DNA of 64,000 nucleotides from an uncultured bacterium (GCA_905215855.1 CAJMRT010000002.1:1-64000), one strand, 5' to 3'. Numbered from the stretch's first letter, positions 43,482 through 52,647 are shown. The notes: generated by a model not told the origin, from the sequence alone. A program made the numbers and translations.

Positions 43482-45128
43482 ATGCAATTATACAAAAATT
43501 TCTGTAAAGAAACTACCGATGAAAACGGAAAACTGACAAGCTTTGAACTTGTGTTTCCCGAAAACTATAATTTTGGCTATGATGTTGTTGACAAAATGGC
43601 AGAGCTTGTGCCGAATGACACGGCAGTTGTGTGGACAAATCCCGAAAAAGAGGAAAAGATTTTCACATACTCCGACATCAGCAGACTGAGCAACAAGGCT
43701 GCAAATGTTTTCAGAAATCACGGCATTAAAAAGGGTGACAAGGTTCTTGTTATTCTGAAACGAAACTACGAATACTGGTATGTTGCCCCTGCACTCCACA
43801 AGCTGGGTGCGGTTATTATTCCCGCAACAAATCTTCTGACTCAAAGCGACATTTCGTATCGTGTTAACACGGCAGGAATAAAGGCGGCTGTCTGCACTCC
43901 CGATGAAACTACTGCCGAAGATATACTTGCGGTTGCATCTCAGCCGAACACGCTTGAAACCGTTTTTGTTCCGAGAAGACAGATTTTCGGTGCGGTTGAT
44001 TTTACAAAAGAGGTTGAAAACGCTCCCGATACCCTTGAAAGAGTTGAAACAAAAGCAGAAGAGCCTATGGTAATTTACTTTACCTCAGGCACAACAGGCT
44101 ATCCTAAGGCTGTTGAGCACAATCATATCTACACACTCGGACACATTATCACGGCAAAATACTGGCAATGTGTAAAAGACGGCGGACTTCACCTCACCGT
44201 TGCCGAAACAGGCTGGGCAAAAGCGTCATGGGGCAAAATCTACGGTCAATGGCTCTGCGGTTCAGCCGTTATGGTCTATGACTTTGACAAATTCTCTCCG
44301 GGCAAGCTGTTGCGTATAATGGAAAAGTACAAGGTTACAACCTTCTGCGCACCGCCGACAGTTTACAGATACTTCATTAAAAGAGGTATGGACAAGTACG
44401 ACCTTTCTGCACTTTCTCACCTTACGACAGCAGGCGAGGCACTCAACAATGAAGTTTTTGAAGAGGTGTTTAAGCAGACGGGAATTGAACTTTGCGAGGG
44501 CTTCGGTCAAACCGAGTCGGTTCTTATGCTTGCAAATCTCAAAGGTGACAAGGCGATTGCAGGCTCAATGGGCAAGCCTACTCCGCTTTATGATGTACGA
44601 ATTGTTGACGATGAATGCAACGAGGTTAAGCAGGGTGAGGTCGGCGAAGTTGTTGTATTCCCCCCAAAGGACAGAAAACAGCACGGAATTTTCATCACAT
44701 ACTATAACAATGAAGAATTGTACGAAAAGGTGTGGCGGCACGGTGTTTATCACACGGGCGATACGGCATATAAGGATGAGAACGGATATTTCTGGTATGT
44801 CGGCAGAGCCGATGACCTTATCAAAACAAGAGGCTTCAGAGTAGGTCCGTTTGAAGTTGAAAATGTTCTTATGCAATATCCGAATGTGCTTGAATGTGCG
44901 GTTATAGGTGTTCCGGACAAAGACAGAGGTCAGGCAATTAAGGCGATTGTCAAAATGACAGACGGCGCACCGCATGATAAGGAGCTTGAAAACAAAATCA
45001 AAACCTTCTGCAACAAGCGTATGGCGAGCTACAAGTGGATTCAGCACCTTGAAATTGTCGATGAATTTCCAAAAACAATCAGCGGAAAAATCAAGAGAAC
45101 GGATTTAAGAGAAAATCACAAAGCATAA
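43482..45128 (+). CDS. AMP-forming acyl-CoA synthetase (medium-chain/acetyl-CoA synthetase-like)
   Basis: Activates a carboxylic acid to its CoA thioester through an acyl-adenylate. 548 residues. Seen: P-loop YFTSGTTGYPKAVEHNH, AETGWAKASWGKIYGQW, the acyl-site region CEGFGQTESVLMLANLKG, YHTGDTAYKDENGYFWYVGR, hinge DLIKTRGFRVGPFEVE and the catalytic lysine in FPKTISGKIKRTDLR. The WGKIYGQW region and SGTTG are typical of the medium-chain (MACS) group; benzoate or other acids cannot be excluded. ATG with AAGGATG upstream. Monocistronic, followed by a terminator. Confidence 0.9.
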   Translation: MQLYKNFCKETTDENGKLTSFELVFPENYNFGYDVVDKMAELVPNDTAVVWTNPEKEEKIFTYSDISRLSNKAANVFRNHGIKKGDKVLVILKRNYEYWYVAPALHKLGAVIIPATNLLTQSDISYRVNTAGIKAAVCTPDETTAEDILAVASQPNTLETVFVPRRQIFGAVDFTKEVENAPDTLERVETKAEEPMVIYFTSGTTGYPKAVEHNHIYTLGHIITAKYWQCVKDGGLHLTVAETGWAKASWGKIYGQWLCGSAVMVYDFDKFSPGKLLRIMEKYKVTTFCAPPTVYRYFIKRGMDKYDLSALSHLTTAGEALNNEVFEEVFKQTGIELCEGFGQTESVLMLANLKGDKAIAGSMGKPTPLYDVRIVDDECNEVKQGEVGEVVVFPPKDRKQHGIFITYYNNEELYEKVWRHGVYHTGDTAYKDENGYFWYVGRADDLIKTRGFRVGPFEVENVLMQYPNVLECAVIGVPDKDRGQAIKAIVKMTDGAPHDKELENKIKTFCNKRMASYKWIQHLEIVDEFPKTISGKIKRTDLRENHKA

Positions 45129-45131
45129 AAT

Positions 45132-45170
45132 AAAGGCAATCTTACGGTAAAGTATGATTGCCTTTGTTAT
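45132..45170 (+). terminator. Terminator after the acyl-CoA synthetase gene
   Basis: Stem AAAGGCAATC / GATTGCCTTT extended by TAC/GTA, then TTTGTT. Confidence 0.75.
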
Positions 45171-45216
45171 CATAATTTTGTTGTAAATTGGTATCAGTTG
45201 CGTGATACGACTTCAC

Positions 45217-45245
45217 TTGAACATAAATAACATATTTGATATAAT
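45217..45245 (+). promoter_or_regulatory. Promoter of the toxin-like RNA
   Basis: TTGAAC (45217-45222), 17-base spacer, perfect TATAAT (45240-45245). Transcription would start near 45252, just before the structured leader. Confidence 0.75.
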
Positions 45246-45262
45246 CACTCTGTAAGGAAATG

Positions 45263-45365
45263 GTGGCGGCTGTCCAGTCTGAAATATAGTCGTATCTCGT
45301 TGTGCATAAATGCACTTCCTTATACTCGTTATTTCAGACAGCGCTATGCTCCCTTTTTCCGCCAC
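45263..45365 (+). promoter_or_regulatory. Nested-hairpin leader of the toxin-like mRNA
   Basis: Three nested pairings: GTGGCGG (45263-45269) with CCGCCAC (45359-45365); TCTGAAATA (45278-45286) with TATTTCAGA (45330-45338), both perfect; and inside them GTGCAT/ATGCAC (45302-45315). A further CCGCCA/TGGCGG hairpin overlaps the end (45359-45372). Such folds could hide or expose the ribosome site at about 45395-45402. Confidence 0.65.
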
Positions 45366-45408
45366 TGGCGGCGGTCGCAAGACTACCCTTATGAAAGGGG
45401 GTGTTTGC

Positions 45409-45471
45409 GTGGAATACATAATCTGTTTTACTTTGTTAGTAACTATTATAGTTTTATGCATAAAGAAATAA
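45409..45471 (+). CDS. 20-residue hydrophobic peptide, type I toxin-like
   Basis: Starts GTG at 45409 with a very strong ribosome site AAAGGGGGTG 7 bases upstream. It encodes a short hydrophobic helix, EYIICFTLLVTIIVLCI, ending in Lys-Lys. An in-frame ATG at 45391 would add MKGGVC but has no site. Strong promoter, structured leader and tiny membrane peptide are the hallmarks of type I toxins and holin-like toxins in Firmicutes. No antisense antitoxin promoter could be fixed by eye, so the toxin role is inference. Confidence 0.6.
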   Translation: MEYIICFTLLVTIIVLCIKK

Positions 45472-45585
45472 CCGCCCTGTACTGCAATACAGAGCGATTT
45501 TGAAATAATAAATCCCAATTGCGAAACAGCTCAAGCCGTTTCCTTACTTATATATTAACATCAATTTTTAATTATGTCAATCTGT

Positions 45586-45617
45586 TTCGGTGTGTGTTTT
45601 TGCATACCGAATTTTTA
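45586..45617 (+). terminator. Terminator of the toxin-like RNA
   Basis: Nine-pair stem TTCGGTGTG / CATACCGAA (one G-T pair) followed by TTTTTATTT on the plus strand only. The minus strand lacks a T run, so it ends the plus-strand transcript starting near 45252 rather than hydF. Confidence 0.75.
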
Positions 45618-45619
45618 TT

Positions 45620-46795
45620 TTATACATCAAACATTTCAATTGAGCGTTCAAGGATTCCACGCATATAGGCTATGGCGATTCCGTAGTTTGTGAACGGAAC
45701 TCCGCTTTCAGCCGAACGGTTCATTCGGCTGATTACCTCTCTTGAATTGAGCATACACGCACCGCAATGGATTGCAAGTGAAAATTCCGACAAATTATTT
45801 GGGAAGCCTTTGCCTGAGCTTGTCACGATTTCAAAATTTTTACCCGTGTAATTTTTCAGCAATCGGGGAAGTTTTACCGTGCCGATGTCATCACATTGCC
45901 TGTGATGAGTGCAACCCTCGCTAATGAGAATTTTTTCACCGTCATTAAGCGACTCAATTGCCCTTGCACCGTTTACGGCAGTTTTCAGAAATCCCTTGTA
46001 CCTCGCCATAAGAATTGAAAACGAGGTCAGTTTGATATCGTTCGGCACAATCTCCGAAACAGGCTTAAATACCTGACTGTCGGTTATGACGAGCTTTGGT
46101 TTTGTACCGAGATTTTTCAGAGTATCGGCAAGTTCGCTTTCACGCACACAAACAGGGATTGCTCCGCTGTCGAGCAAATCACGGATAACCTGCTGCTGCG
46201 GAAGAATTATTCTGCCCTTGGGGGCGGCGGAGTCAATCGGGATTACAAGCACAACAAAGTCATTTTTATTAACAAGGTCACCGCAAAGCCTTTTATCGGA
46301 TTTTTGTGCGTTTACAACTTTTGCGATTTTATCCTTTAAAAGTTCGATATTCGTGTTGTTTTTTGCACTTACAAAGATTTTACCGTCAGTAGTATTGTCA
46401 AGCAAATCGCATTTGTTGAACACAATAAGATACGGAATTTTCTTCTCTTCAAAAAGCGATACAAGTTCGTTTTCAATTGAGGTCATTCCGATTGTTCCGT
46501 CAACCACAAGCACGGCAATGTCAACACGGTTCAGCACAGCTTTTGTGCGTTCAACACGCATTGTACCGAGAGTTCCTCCGTCATCAAAGCCTGCCGTGTC
46601 GATTATCACAACAGGACCGAGCGGAAGAAGCTCCATTGCCTTTTCCACAGGATCGGTTGTTGTGCCTTTTTTGTCCGATACAAGCGACATATTTTGATTT
46701 GTGACCGCATTCACAACGCTTGATTTTCCTGCATTTCGTCTGCCGAAAAATCCGATGTGCAGTCGTTCCGACGACGGTGTATCATTCATTCCCAT
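45620..46795 (-). CDS. hydF: [FeFe]-hydrogenase maturation GTPase HydF
   Basis: Scaffold on which the 2Fe subcluster of the hydrogenase H-cluster is assembled before transfer to HydA. 391 residues. GTPase domain 1-165: P-loop GRRNAGKS (18-25), GTTTDPV, DTAGFDD and FNKCDLL. The C-terminal cluster-binding domain has CTHHRQCDD and AIHCGACML, the conserved His/Cys ligands. The ATG at 46795 has GGAGGG 6 bases upstream; a TTG 15 bases earlier overlaps the hydG stop and was not preferred. Last gene of hydE-hydG-hydF. Confidence 0.96.
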   Translation of the reverse strand: MGMNDTPSSERLHIGFFGRRNAGKSSVVNAVTNQNMSLVSDKKGTTTDPVEKAMELLPLGPVVIIDTAGFDDGGTLGTMRVERTKAVLNRVDIAVLVVDGTIGMTSIENELVSLFEEKKIPYLIVFNKCDLLDNTTDGKIFVSAKNNTNIELLKDKIAKVVNAQKSDKRLCGDLVNKNDFVVLVIPIDSAAPKGRIILPQQQVIRDLLDSGAIPVCVRESELADTLKNLGTKPKLVITDSQVFKPVSEIVPNDIKLTSFSILMARYKGFLKTAVNGARAIESLNDGEKILISEGCTHHRQCDDIGTVKLPRLLKNYTGKNFEIVTSSGKGFPNNLSEFSLAIHCGACMLNSREVISRMNRSAESGVPFTNYGIAIAYMRGILERSIEMFDV

Positions 46796-46806
46796 TACGC
46801 CCTCCG

Positions 46807-48234
46807 TCAAAATCTGAAATCTCTTTTATTGTTGTTTCTTATGTCAAAGATATGTTCTTTGGCAATGGTGCGTACTTTTTCGTTGGGGATTTTTTCGAGT
46901 TCCTGTTCAATGAGTTTTTGACCGACATTCCTTGTATCATCGCTTGCATAATCAACAAGATATTCTTCAAGCGTCATAAGGGCGTTGGGGTGGCAACAGT
47001 TCTGAATCTGACCGCTCTTGCAAAGCGACATAAAGCGGTCGCCCGTTCTGCCCTCACGGTAACAGGCGGTGCAGAATGACGGAATATAGCCGAGATTCAT
47101 AAGCCACCTTACAACCTCATCAAGACTGCGGTTGTCGGAAACATCAAACTGAGCCGAATTTTCTTCTTCCGATTCGGGTTCGTCATATCCGCCTACGCTT
47201 GTGCGTGAGCCTCCGCTGATCTGAGAAATGCCGAGTTCAAGCACCTTTTTGCGAACGCTTTCGCTCTCTCGGGTTGAAATAATCATACCCGTGTAGGGGA
47301 CTGCAATTCTGATAATTGCTACTATTTTGGCAAAGGTTTCATCGTCAATTCCGTTGTCAAAATCATCGGGGTCAATATCATCAGCCGCCTTGATTCGGGG
47401 AACGCTGATTGTGTGAGGACCGACACCGTGAACAGCCTCAAGATGCTCTGCGTGCATAAGAAGTCCTGCAAGCTCATAGCGGTAAAGCTCAAGCCCGAAA
47501 AGCACACCGATTCCCACATCATCAATACCGCCCTGCATGGCTCTGTCCATTGCCTCGGTGTGGTAATTGTAGTTATGCTTGGGACCTGTAGGGTGGAGCT
47601 GTTCGTAACTCTTTTTATTGTAGGTTTCCTGAAAAAGAATGTATGTGCCGATTCCTGCTTCCTTGAGCTTTTTATAATTTTCAACGGTTGTTGCGGCAAT
47701 GTTCACATTAACCCGTCTGATTGCACCGTTCTTGTGATTGACCGAATAAATGGTCTTTATGCAGTCGAGAATGTACTCAATCGGGTTGTTTACGGGATCC
47801 TCGCCTGCCTCAATCGCAAGACGCTTGTGTCCCATATCCTGAAGTGCGATAACTTCTTTTCTGACCTCATCCTGCGTAAGCTTTTTACGGCAGATGTGTT
47901 TGTTCTTTGCATGATACGGGCAATAAACACAGCCGTTTACGCAGTAGTTTGAAAGATAGAGAGGGGCGAACATGACAATTCTGTCGCCGTAAAAATCCTT
48001 CTTAATTTGACGGGCAAGGTTGTAGATTTCTTTGATTCTCTCTTTATCTTCACAAGCTAAAAGAACGCTTGCCTCACGGTGATTGATACCCTTTTTGAGC
48101 CTTGCTTTTTCGATTATTTTATCAACAAGTTCAAGGTTGTTTTTATTTTTATCGGCAAATTTCAGGGAGTCAAGAATTTCTTCGTCATTGATAAACTCCT
48201 CCGCTTTCAGCGAATTTTTATCGTACTTATTCAT
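46807..48234 (-). CDS. hydG: [FeFe]-hydrogenase maturation radical SAM tyrosine lyase HydG
   Basis: Splits tyrosine to provide the CO and CN ligands of the H-cluster. 475 residues. The radical SAM cluster motif is Cys98-x3-Cys102-x2-Cys105 (YCVNGCVYC). The second, C-terminal cluster is marked by CTACYREGRTGDRFM followed by CKSGQIQNCCHPNA. ThiH is the nearest relative, but the C-terminal cluster and the neighbours fix HydG. It starts 16 bases after hydE with AAAGGAAAT upstream. Confidence 0.97.
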   Translation of the reverse strand: MNKYDKNSLKAEEFINDEEILDSLKFADKNKNNLELVDKIIEKARLKKGINHREASVLLACEDKERIKEIYNLARQIKKDFYGDRIVMFAPLYLSNYCVNGCVYCPYHAKNKHICRKKLTQDEVRKEVIALQDMGHKRLAIEAGEDPVNNPIEYILDCIKTIYSVNHKNGAIRRVNVNIAATTVENYKKLKEAGIGTYILFQETYNKKSYEQLHPTGPKHNYNYHTEAMDRAMQGGIDDVGIGVLFGLELYRYELAGLLMHAEHLEAVHGVGPHTISVPRIKAADDIDPDDFDNGIDDETFAKIVAIIRIAVPYTGMIISTRESESVRKKVLELGISQISGGSRTSVGGYDEPESEEENSAQFDVSDNRSLDEVVRWLMNLGYIPSFCTACYREGRTGDRFMSLCKSGQIQNCCHPNALMTLEEYLVDYASDDTRNVGQKLIEQELEKIPNEKVRTIAKEHIFDIRNNNKRDFRF

Positions 48235-48250
48235 AATATTTCCTTTCGGA

Positions 48251-49300
48251 TTAAATATCCGCTTTGTAATCTCCTCGGTCGGTCACGATTTCACATCCGA
48301 TTTTTTTCATTCTGTCTGCAAGACAGCCGATACATTGTGCCGCTTCGTCTCCCGTACAGATTTTGTTGTCGTAGAGCGAGTAATCTTTTCTGTGCTTAAC
48401 AGGGGAAAGGTTGGGCATTACAACATTTGCACCGTGAAGAATGCCCTTTTCCCGACCAAGCGGATCGACCGTACCCAAGGCGGTTGTTGCCGGCAAAAGA
48501 ATGTTCGGTTTTAAAAGCCTTATTATTGAAAGCAACATAAGCACAAGGCTTACATCGCCATGATTTTCGTTTTTAAATTTTGTGTCTTTGTGCGGTACAA
48601 ACGGACCTATTCCGCACATTTCGGGACTTAATTTTTCAATAAATTTTAAATCCTTGACAAGCATTTCGGGAGTTTGGAACGGTGAGCCGACCATAAATCC
48701 TGCGCCTGTCTGATAACCTATTCTCTTTAAATTATACAGGCATTGCATTCGGTTTTCAAGTGACATTTCGGGCGGATGCAACACGGAATAGTGTTTTTTG
48801 TCGGCTGTTTCGTGACGGAGAAGATATCTGTCTGCGCCGCTGTCAAAAAGTCTTTGATAGCTTTCATACGACCTTTCGCCAAGCGAGAGCGTTACGGCAC
48901 AATCGGGAAATCTATTTTTTATTTCCGACACAATGCCGCACATCACATCATCTGTAAAAAATCCGTCCTCACCGCCCTGCAACACAAATGTGCGGAATCC
49001 GAGTTCGTGTCCGTTTTGGCAACACGAGAGAATTTCATCCTTTGAAAGTCGGTAACGCACGGCATTGTCGTTTGAACGGCGAAGTCCGCAGTAAAAGCAA
49101 TCATTCTTGCATATACTTGAAAATTCAATCAAGCCACGGATATAGATTTTGTTGCCGAAAATTTTGTCGGCAGTATCTCTTGCACATTTGCGAAGATATT
49201 CAAAATCTTTTTCATCGTAAGTTGTAATCAGCTGTAAAAGCTCGCTTTCACAGGCTGTGTGCATGGTATTCAGTTTTTGAATAATTTCAATATTTCTCAT
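48251..49300 (-). CDS. hydE: [FeFe]-hydrogenase maturation radical SAM enzyme HydE
   Basis: Radical SAM enzyme acting on the HydG product during assembly of the H-cluster. 349 residues. Cluster motif Cys64-x3-Cys68-x2-Cys71 (ICKNDCFYCGLR), then FVLQGGEDGFFTDD, LSLGERSYESYQRLFDSG, YLLRHETADKKHY and MVGSPFQTPEML. BioB and PylB are relatives; the adjacent hydG and hydF settle the assignment. First gene of the operon; the previous operon's terminator ends only 14 bases upstream of its start codon. Confidence 0.96.
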   Translation of the reverse strand: MRNIEIIQKLNTMHTACESELLQLITTYDEKDFEYLRKCARDTADKIFGNKIYIRGLIEFSSICKNDCFYCGLRRSNDNAVRYRLSKDEILSCCQNGHELGFRTFVLQGGEDGFFTDDVMCGIVSEIKNRFPDCAVTLSLGERSYESYQRLFDSGADRYLLRHETADKKHYSVLHPPEMSLENRMQCLYNLKRIGYQTGAGFMVGSPFQTPEMLVKDLKFIEKLSPEMCGIGPFVPHKDTKFKNENHGDVSLVLMLLSIIRLLKPNILLPATTALGTVDPLGREKGILHGANVVMPNLSPVKHRKDYSLYDNKICTGDEAAQCIGCLADRMKKIGCEIVTDRGDYKADI

Positions 49301-49313
49301 AATTTTTCACATT

Positions 49314-49339
49314 AAAAGAGGACGGCATTTCTGCCGTCC
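49314..49339 (-). terminator. Terminator after the TPM-domain gene
   Basis: Perfect 8-bp GC-rich stem GGACGGCA / TGCCGTCC with a 4-base loop, followed on the minus strand by CTCTTTT. It stands close to the hydE start, so hydE transcription either starts within it or reads through it. Confidence 0.75.
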
Positions 49340-49388
49340 CCAAACAGAGAATACAGCATTCTCCGTAAAATTCAAATAGTTTTCAGCA

Positions 49389-50207
49389 TTAAAAGCTTCT
49401 GCTTCCGCCGCCCGATGAACCGCCGCCACCGGAGGAGCTGCTTGATGAACCACCCGAGCTGCCGGAATCACTCCGGATTCTCGTAACGGAAACATGCTTT
49501 GTAAGGAAAATATCCTGCTTGTCGGTAAGCATAGTCTTGCTGTTTTTCTTGAGGTCATAAGTTCCTGCTTTGCCGTTGTGTTTGTAACGATTTTTCACTA
49601 CAATAACAACAATAACGGCAACAATGATTGAACCGCCTGCAATGAAAATACCGTAATGCTTTACGACATAGAGGAATTTGTTATCCTCTTTTTCCTGCAA
49701 ATCAATATTTTCGTTTGACTCGTCATCGTCAATACCCTCGTCATAGTAGTGGTCAACATAATAGATGAATTGTTCGGCAGCACTGTAATAGTTGCCTTGC
49801 TTCATATCACGCTGAACATCATCAAGAAGAGTATTAACACGGCCATCGCCGAAATAATACATCGCATCGCCTTTTGTTCTAAAGTCGATTGCTCTGCCTT
49901 TCATATCAATCGTGAGTATAACGCCCGCCGTAGTTTTGCCGTATTTGTCGGCATAATAACGATTTGCAAACGGTTTGATATCGTCCTCGGTTTTGCCCTC
50001 GTTGTTAGTATAGATAACCGCAACCCAGCCTGTTTTTTGAGCAAAAGCGTCAAGTTCCGCCTGAAGCTGTGTTTCTTCCTCCGAGGTGAACAGTTCGGCA
50101 TCATCACGGAGTTCTGTTTGTCCCGCCGCAAAAACAAAGAGCGGAGTGCAGAAAACCATAATCATTGCCGCAAGTATTGCGGAAAGTCTTTTTGTCACAT
50201 TCATCAT
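49389..50207 (-). CDS. TPM-domain membrane protein (YdjH-like)
   Basis: 272 residues: signal-like segment 8-28 (LSAILAAMIMVFCTPLFVFA), TPM_phosphatase domain about 30-150 (TELRDDAELFTSEEETQL, NRYYADKYGKTTAGVILTID, FRTKGDAMYYFGDGRVNTLL), one membrane helix near 185-205, and a C-terminal Ser/Gly-rich tail ending GGGGSSGGGSRSF. The tail is typical of secreted or membrane TPM proteins. Its ATG overlaps the stop of the zinc-ribbon gene (ATGA). Matches the ydjH position in Bacillus ydjGHI-type operons. Confidence 0.85.
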   Translation of the reverse strand: MMNVTKRLSAILAAMIMVFCTPLFVFAAGQTELRDDAELFTSEEETQLQAELDAFAQKTGWVAVIYTNNEGKTEDDIKPFANRYYADKYGKTTAGVILTIDMKGRAIDFRTKGDAMYYFGDGRVNTLLDDVQRDMKQGNYYSAAEQFIYYVDHYYDEGIDDDESNENIDLQEKEDNKFLYVVKHYGIFIAGGSIIVAVIVVIVVKNRYKHNGKAGTYDLKKNSKTMLTDKQDIFLTKHVSVTRIRSDSGSSGGSSSSSSGGGGSSGGGSRSF

Positions 50208-51328
50208 AAGAACAACAGACCTCCCAACAAGCCGAGTGCCATAAGCGCTGCGGCAATAATTGCAGCAAAAGCAAGAAGCTTTCCTGCGGAGGTAGGAAGC
50301 TCACCGTAGGTTTTGCCCGTCTGACCGTTAATTGCAAACGGCAGAATTTTACCCCTGTATTTATAGGTTACAACCCAAACGGGCAAAAGGGTATAGTTCC
50401 ATTTTTCGAGGTCGATTTTATCGTTGTAGCTCTGAATCTGAACAGCACTGTATCCGCTTGCCGTGTCTTTCATAAGCTGTTGACAGTAGCCGTTGATTCT
50501 TGTTTGAACTGCCTGTGCAACCTCATTTTGCTCAATGTCACGCTTTTCTGCCTGAAAGCCCGAAAGATAGGACATTGCAAACGGGTGAGCCTCGCCCAAA
50601 TCGTAAGGGTGTACGCATTGGAGCATATCTCTGTCCTGACCTTTTAACGCTCTTTCAAAAACATTATTCACGATCAGATCGCCTGCTCTGTGGAGCTCAA
50701 AAACCTTTGTTTCCGTGTAACGGTCATCTCCGACAGTCCACGAACGAACCTTTTCGCCCTTTGCAACCATTTGTGCGTTACGCTGTTCGTCAACATACCA
50801 ATACGGAAAATACACACCCGTGAGTTTGTCAAAATGCTTTTCGCTGACAAAATTCTTTGGCAAAAACCATTTCTTTTTGCACATTTCAAGGAACTTGTCA
50901 ATTGCCTTCTGCTTTGAAAGCTTGAACGGAATCACACGGTCGGGTTTAAATTCACCCGAAAGTCTGCCGCCGAGAACAACAGGATTCTGACAATAGAAGC
51001 AGGTTGTTGCAGCAGTTGACGCTGTTGTAACAACCTGGGCACCGCAGCTTGGGCAGTTGTAGATAACAGCCTCTTCCTCGGTTTTGCTTTCTGCCTGTGT
51101 GCTGTCATTGCTCTGCGCCTGCTTGGCGGCATTCTCTTTAGCCTTTTCCTGTTCCTTTTTCTCCTGCTTTTCTGCGCTGTTCTCTTTTTGCTCCTTCTTG
51201 GCAAAAAAATCCTGAACATACTTTTCCGTAAAATCGGACATACAGTATTCACAACTGAACATCTGCTTATCGGGATTGAATTTCAGCGGAGCGGCGCAGT
51301 TCGGACAGGTGTAGTTTACAGTTGCCAT
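50204..51328 (-). CDS. Zinc-ribbon membrane protein (YdjG-like)
   Basis: 374 residues. Two zinc ribbons: CPNCAAPLKF...CEYC (9-30) and CPSCGAQV...CFYC (about 91-113), separated by a Lys/Glu/Gln-rich linker likely to be coiled coil or disordered. A middle domain contains TGVYFPYWYVDEQRNAQM, and one C-terminal membrane helix (KLLAFAAIIAAALMALGLLG) ends the protein. In Bacillus YdjG and YdjH form a membrane complex that recruits PspA and YdjI. Lies between the SPFH and TPM genes. Confidence 0.82.
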   Translation of the reverse strand: MATVNYTCPNCAAPLKFNPDKQMFSCEYCMSDFTEKYVQDFFAKKEQKENSAEKQEKKEQEKAKENAAKQAQSNDSTQAESKTEEEAVIYNCPSCGAQVVTTASTAATTCFYCQNPVVLGGRLSGEFKPDRVIPFKLSKQKAIDKFLEMCKKKWFLPKNFVSEKHFDKLTGVYFPYWYVDEQRNAQMVAKGEKVRSWTVGDDRYTETKVFELHRAGDLIVNNVFERALKGQDRDMLQCVHPYDLGEAHPFAMSYLSGFQAEKRDIEQNEVAQAVQTRINGYCQQLMKDTASGYSAVQIQSYNDKIDLEKWNYTLLPVWVVTYKYRGKILPFAINGQTGKTYGELPTSAGKLLAFAAIIAAALMALGLLGGLLFL

Positions 51329-51405
51329 AACTTACCCCTTATAATTAAATTCTGAAATATCCCCCTCCGTTTGAGAAGAGGGATTGTTTGTACTTAAAAT
51401 TCAGA

Positions 51406-52647
51406 TTATTCTGTCTTTGTACCGCACTCGGGACAGAACTTTGCATTTGCAGAAAGCTCATATCCGCAGTTTGTGCAGAAACGCTTTTTGGGAGCCTCGG
51501 GCTTCTTTGAACCGCACTCCGAGCAGAACTTGCCTGTGTTTACCGCACCGCATGAGCAAGTCCATGAGCCTGCGGCTGCACCGCCTGCCTGCGGAGCGGG
51601 AGTCTGCTGCGGCTGAGCCTGTTGCTGTGGCTGAGTCGGCTGCTGCTGACGGTACTGCGGATTCTGCTGATAACCGCCCATGATATTTCCGCCGGCATTC
51701 ATACCCATGCCCATGCCCATAAAGCCTGCCATTGCACCGTTTGCATTTGAGCCGGCATCTTTAAGGCCCTCTGAAATATTGGCTGCAACATAGCCCTGCT
51801 GAACTGCTGCGTCCGAGAGCATTGCACCCTTGTTGCGCATATTGATGAGATCCTGACTGTCCTCTGTGTAGGAAACATCCATACCAACGGCAAAGACCTC
51901 CATACCGCGAGCCTGTGTCCATTCCTCATCAAGCGTCTGTGCCATATACTGACCGATAAGACGCTGTTTTGACTTGATAAAGCTGATTCTCTCACCATCG
52001 GCGGAATACTGGTTGATTGCAGAACCGAGAGCGCCTACAAATTCCTCGTTATACTGTGCTCTTACATCTGCGAAATCAACAGACTTGTTTTCCGTAACAG
52101 CCTCTCTCGGAATAACCTCCTGATAGAACTTGAACGGCTCAACAACCTTGATTGAATATGTACCGTGAGCACGGAGCATAAGCTCTGAATTGTAAAAATT
52201 GTCAAAGTAGTTTACGGGAGTTGATGTTCCGAAAGGAATACCCTTGATTTCCTGAAGATTTATATAGAAAACTCTCTGAGCCTGTGAGGGGATTCCGCCG
52301 TACTTAATACGGTTAAATGTTTCCTTGATCGAATCACCGAACTGACCGCAGAAAAGTGACGGCATTGAGCTGTTATTTACCTTAAAATAACCCGGCTCTG
52401 CAGTAAAGTCAACAATCTTACCGCCGTCAATAAGAATCATCATCTGATTATCGTAAACATGAATTACAGAACCGTTTGATACGATGTTTTCAGAACCCTT
52501 TTTGTTCTGACTTTTGCCGTTCTGTGAAACAAGCTGGCCGGGACAGATGAGGGTGTTGTCGCCCATAGGGGACGGTTCAATGACCTCGAGCCATGAATCT
52601 GCGAGTCCGCCTCCGACTGCATTTATCGCTGCTTTAATAATACCCAT
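51406..52647 (-). CDS. SPFH-domain protein with C-terminal zinc ribbons (YdjI-like)
   Basis: 413 residues. N-terminal SPFH/virion-core-like domain (about 20-270) with GQLVSQNGKSQNKKGSENIV, DGGKIVDFTAEPGYF and RAHGTYSIKVVEPFKFY; a Met/Gly stretch (GFMGMGMGMNAGG); a Gln/Pro-rich linker (about 320-352); and two zinc ribbons, CSCGAVNTGKFCSECG and CTNCGYELSANAKFCPECG. YdjI-type proteins form membrane-microdomain scaffolds with PspA. AAGGAG precedes the ATG. First gene of a three-gene operon. Confidence 0.87.
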   Translation of the reverse strand: MGIIKAAINAVGGGLADSWLEVIEPSPMGDNTLICPGQLVSQNGKSQNKKGSENIVSNGSVIHVYDNQMMILIDGGKIVDFTAEPGYFKVNNSSMPSLFCGQFGDSIKETFNRIKYGGIPSQAQRVFYINLQEIKGIPFGTSTPVNYFDNFYNSELMLRAHGTYSIKVVEPFKFYQEVIPREAVTENKSVDFADVRAQYNEEFVGALGSAINQYSADGERISFIKSKQRLIGQYMAQTLDEEWTQARGMEVFAVGMDVSYTEDSQDLINMRNKGAMLSDAAVQQGYVAANISEGLKDAGSNANGAMAGFMGMGMGMNAGGNIMGGYQQNPQYRQQQPTQPQQQAQPQQTPAPQAGGAAAGSWTCSCGAVNTGKFCSECGSKKPEAPKKRFCTNCGYELSANAKFCPECGTKTE

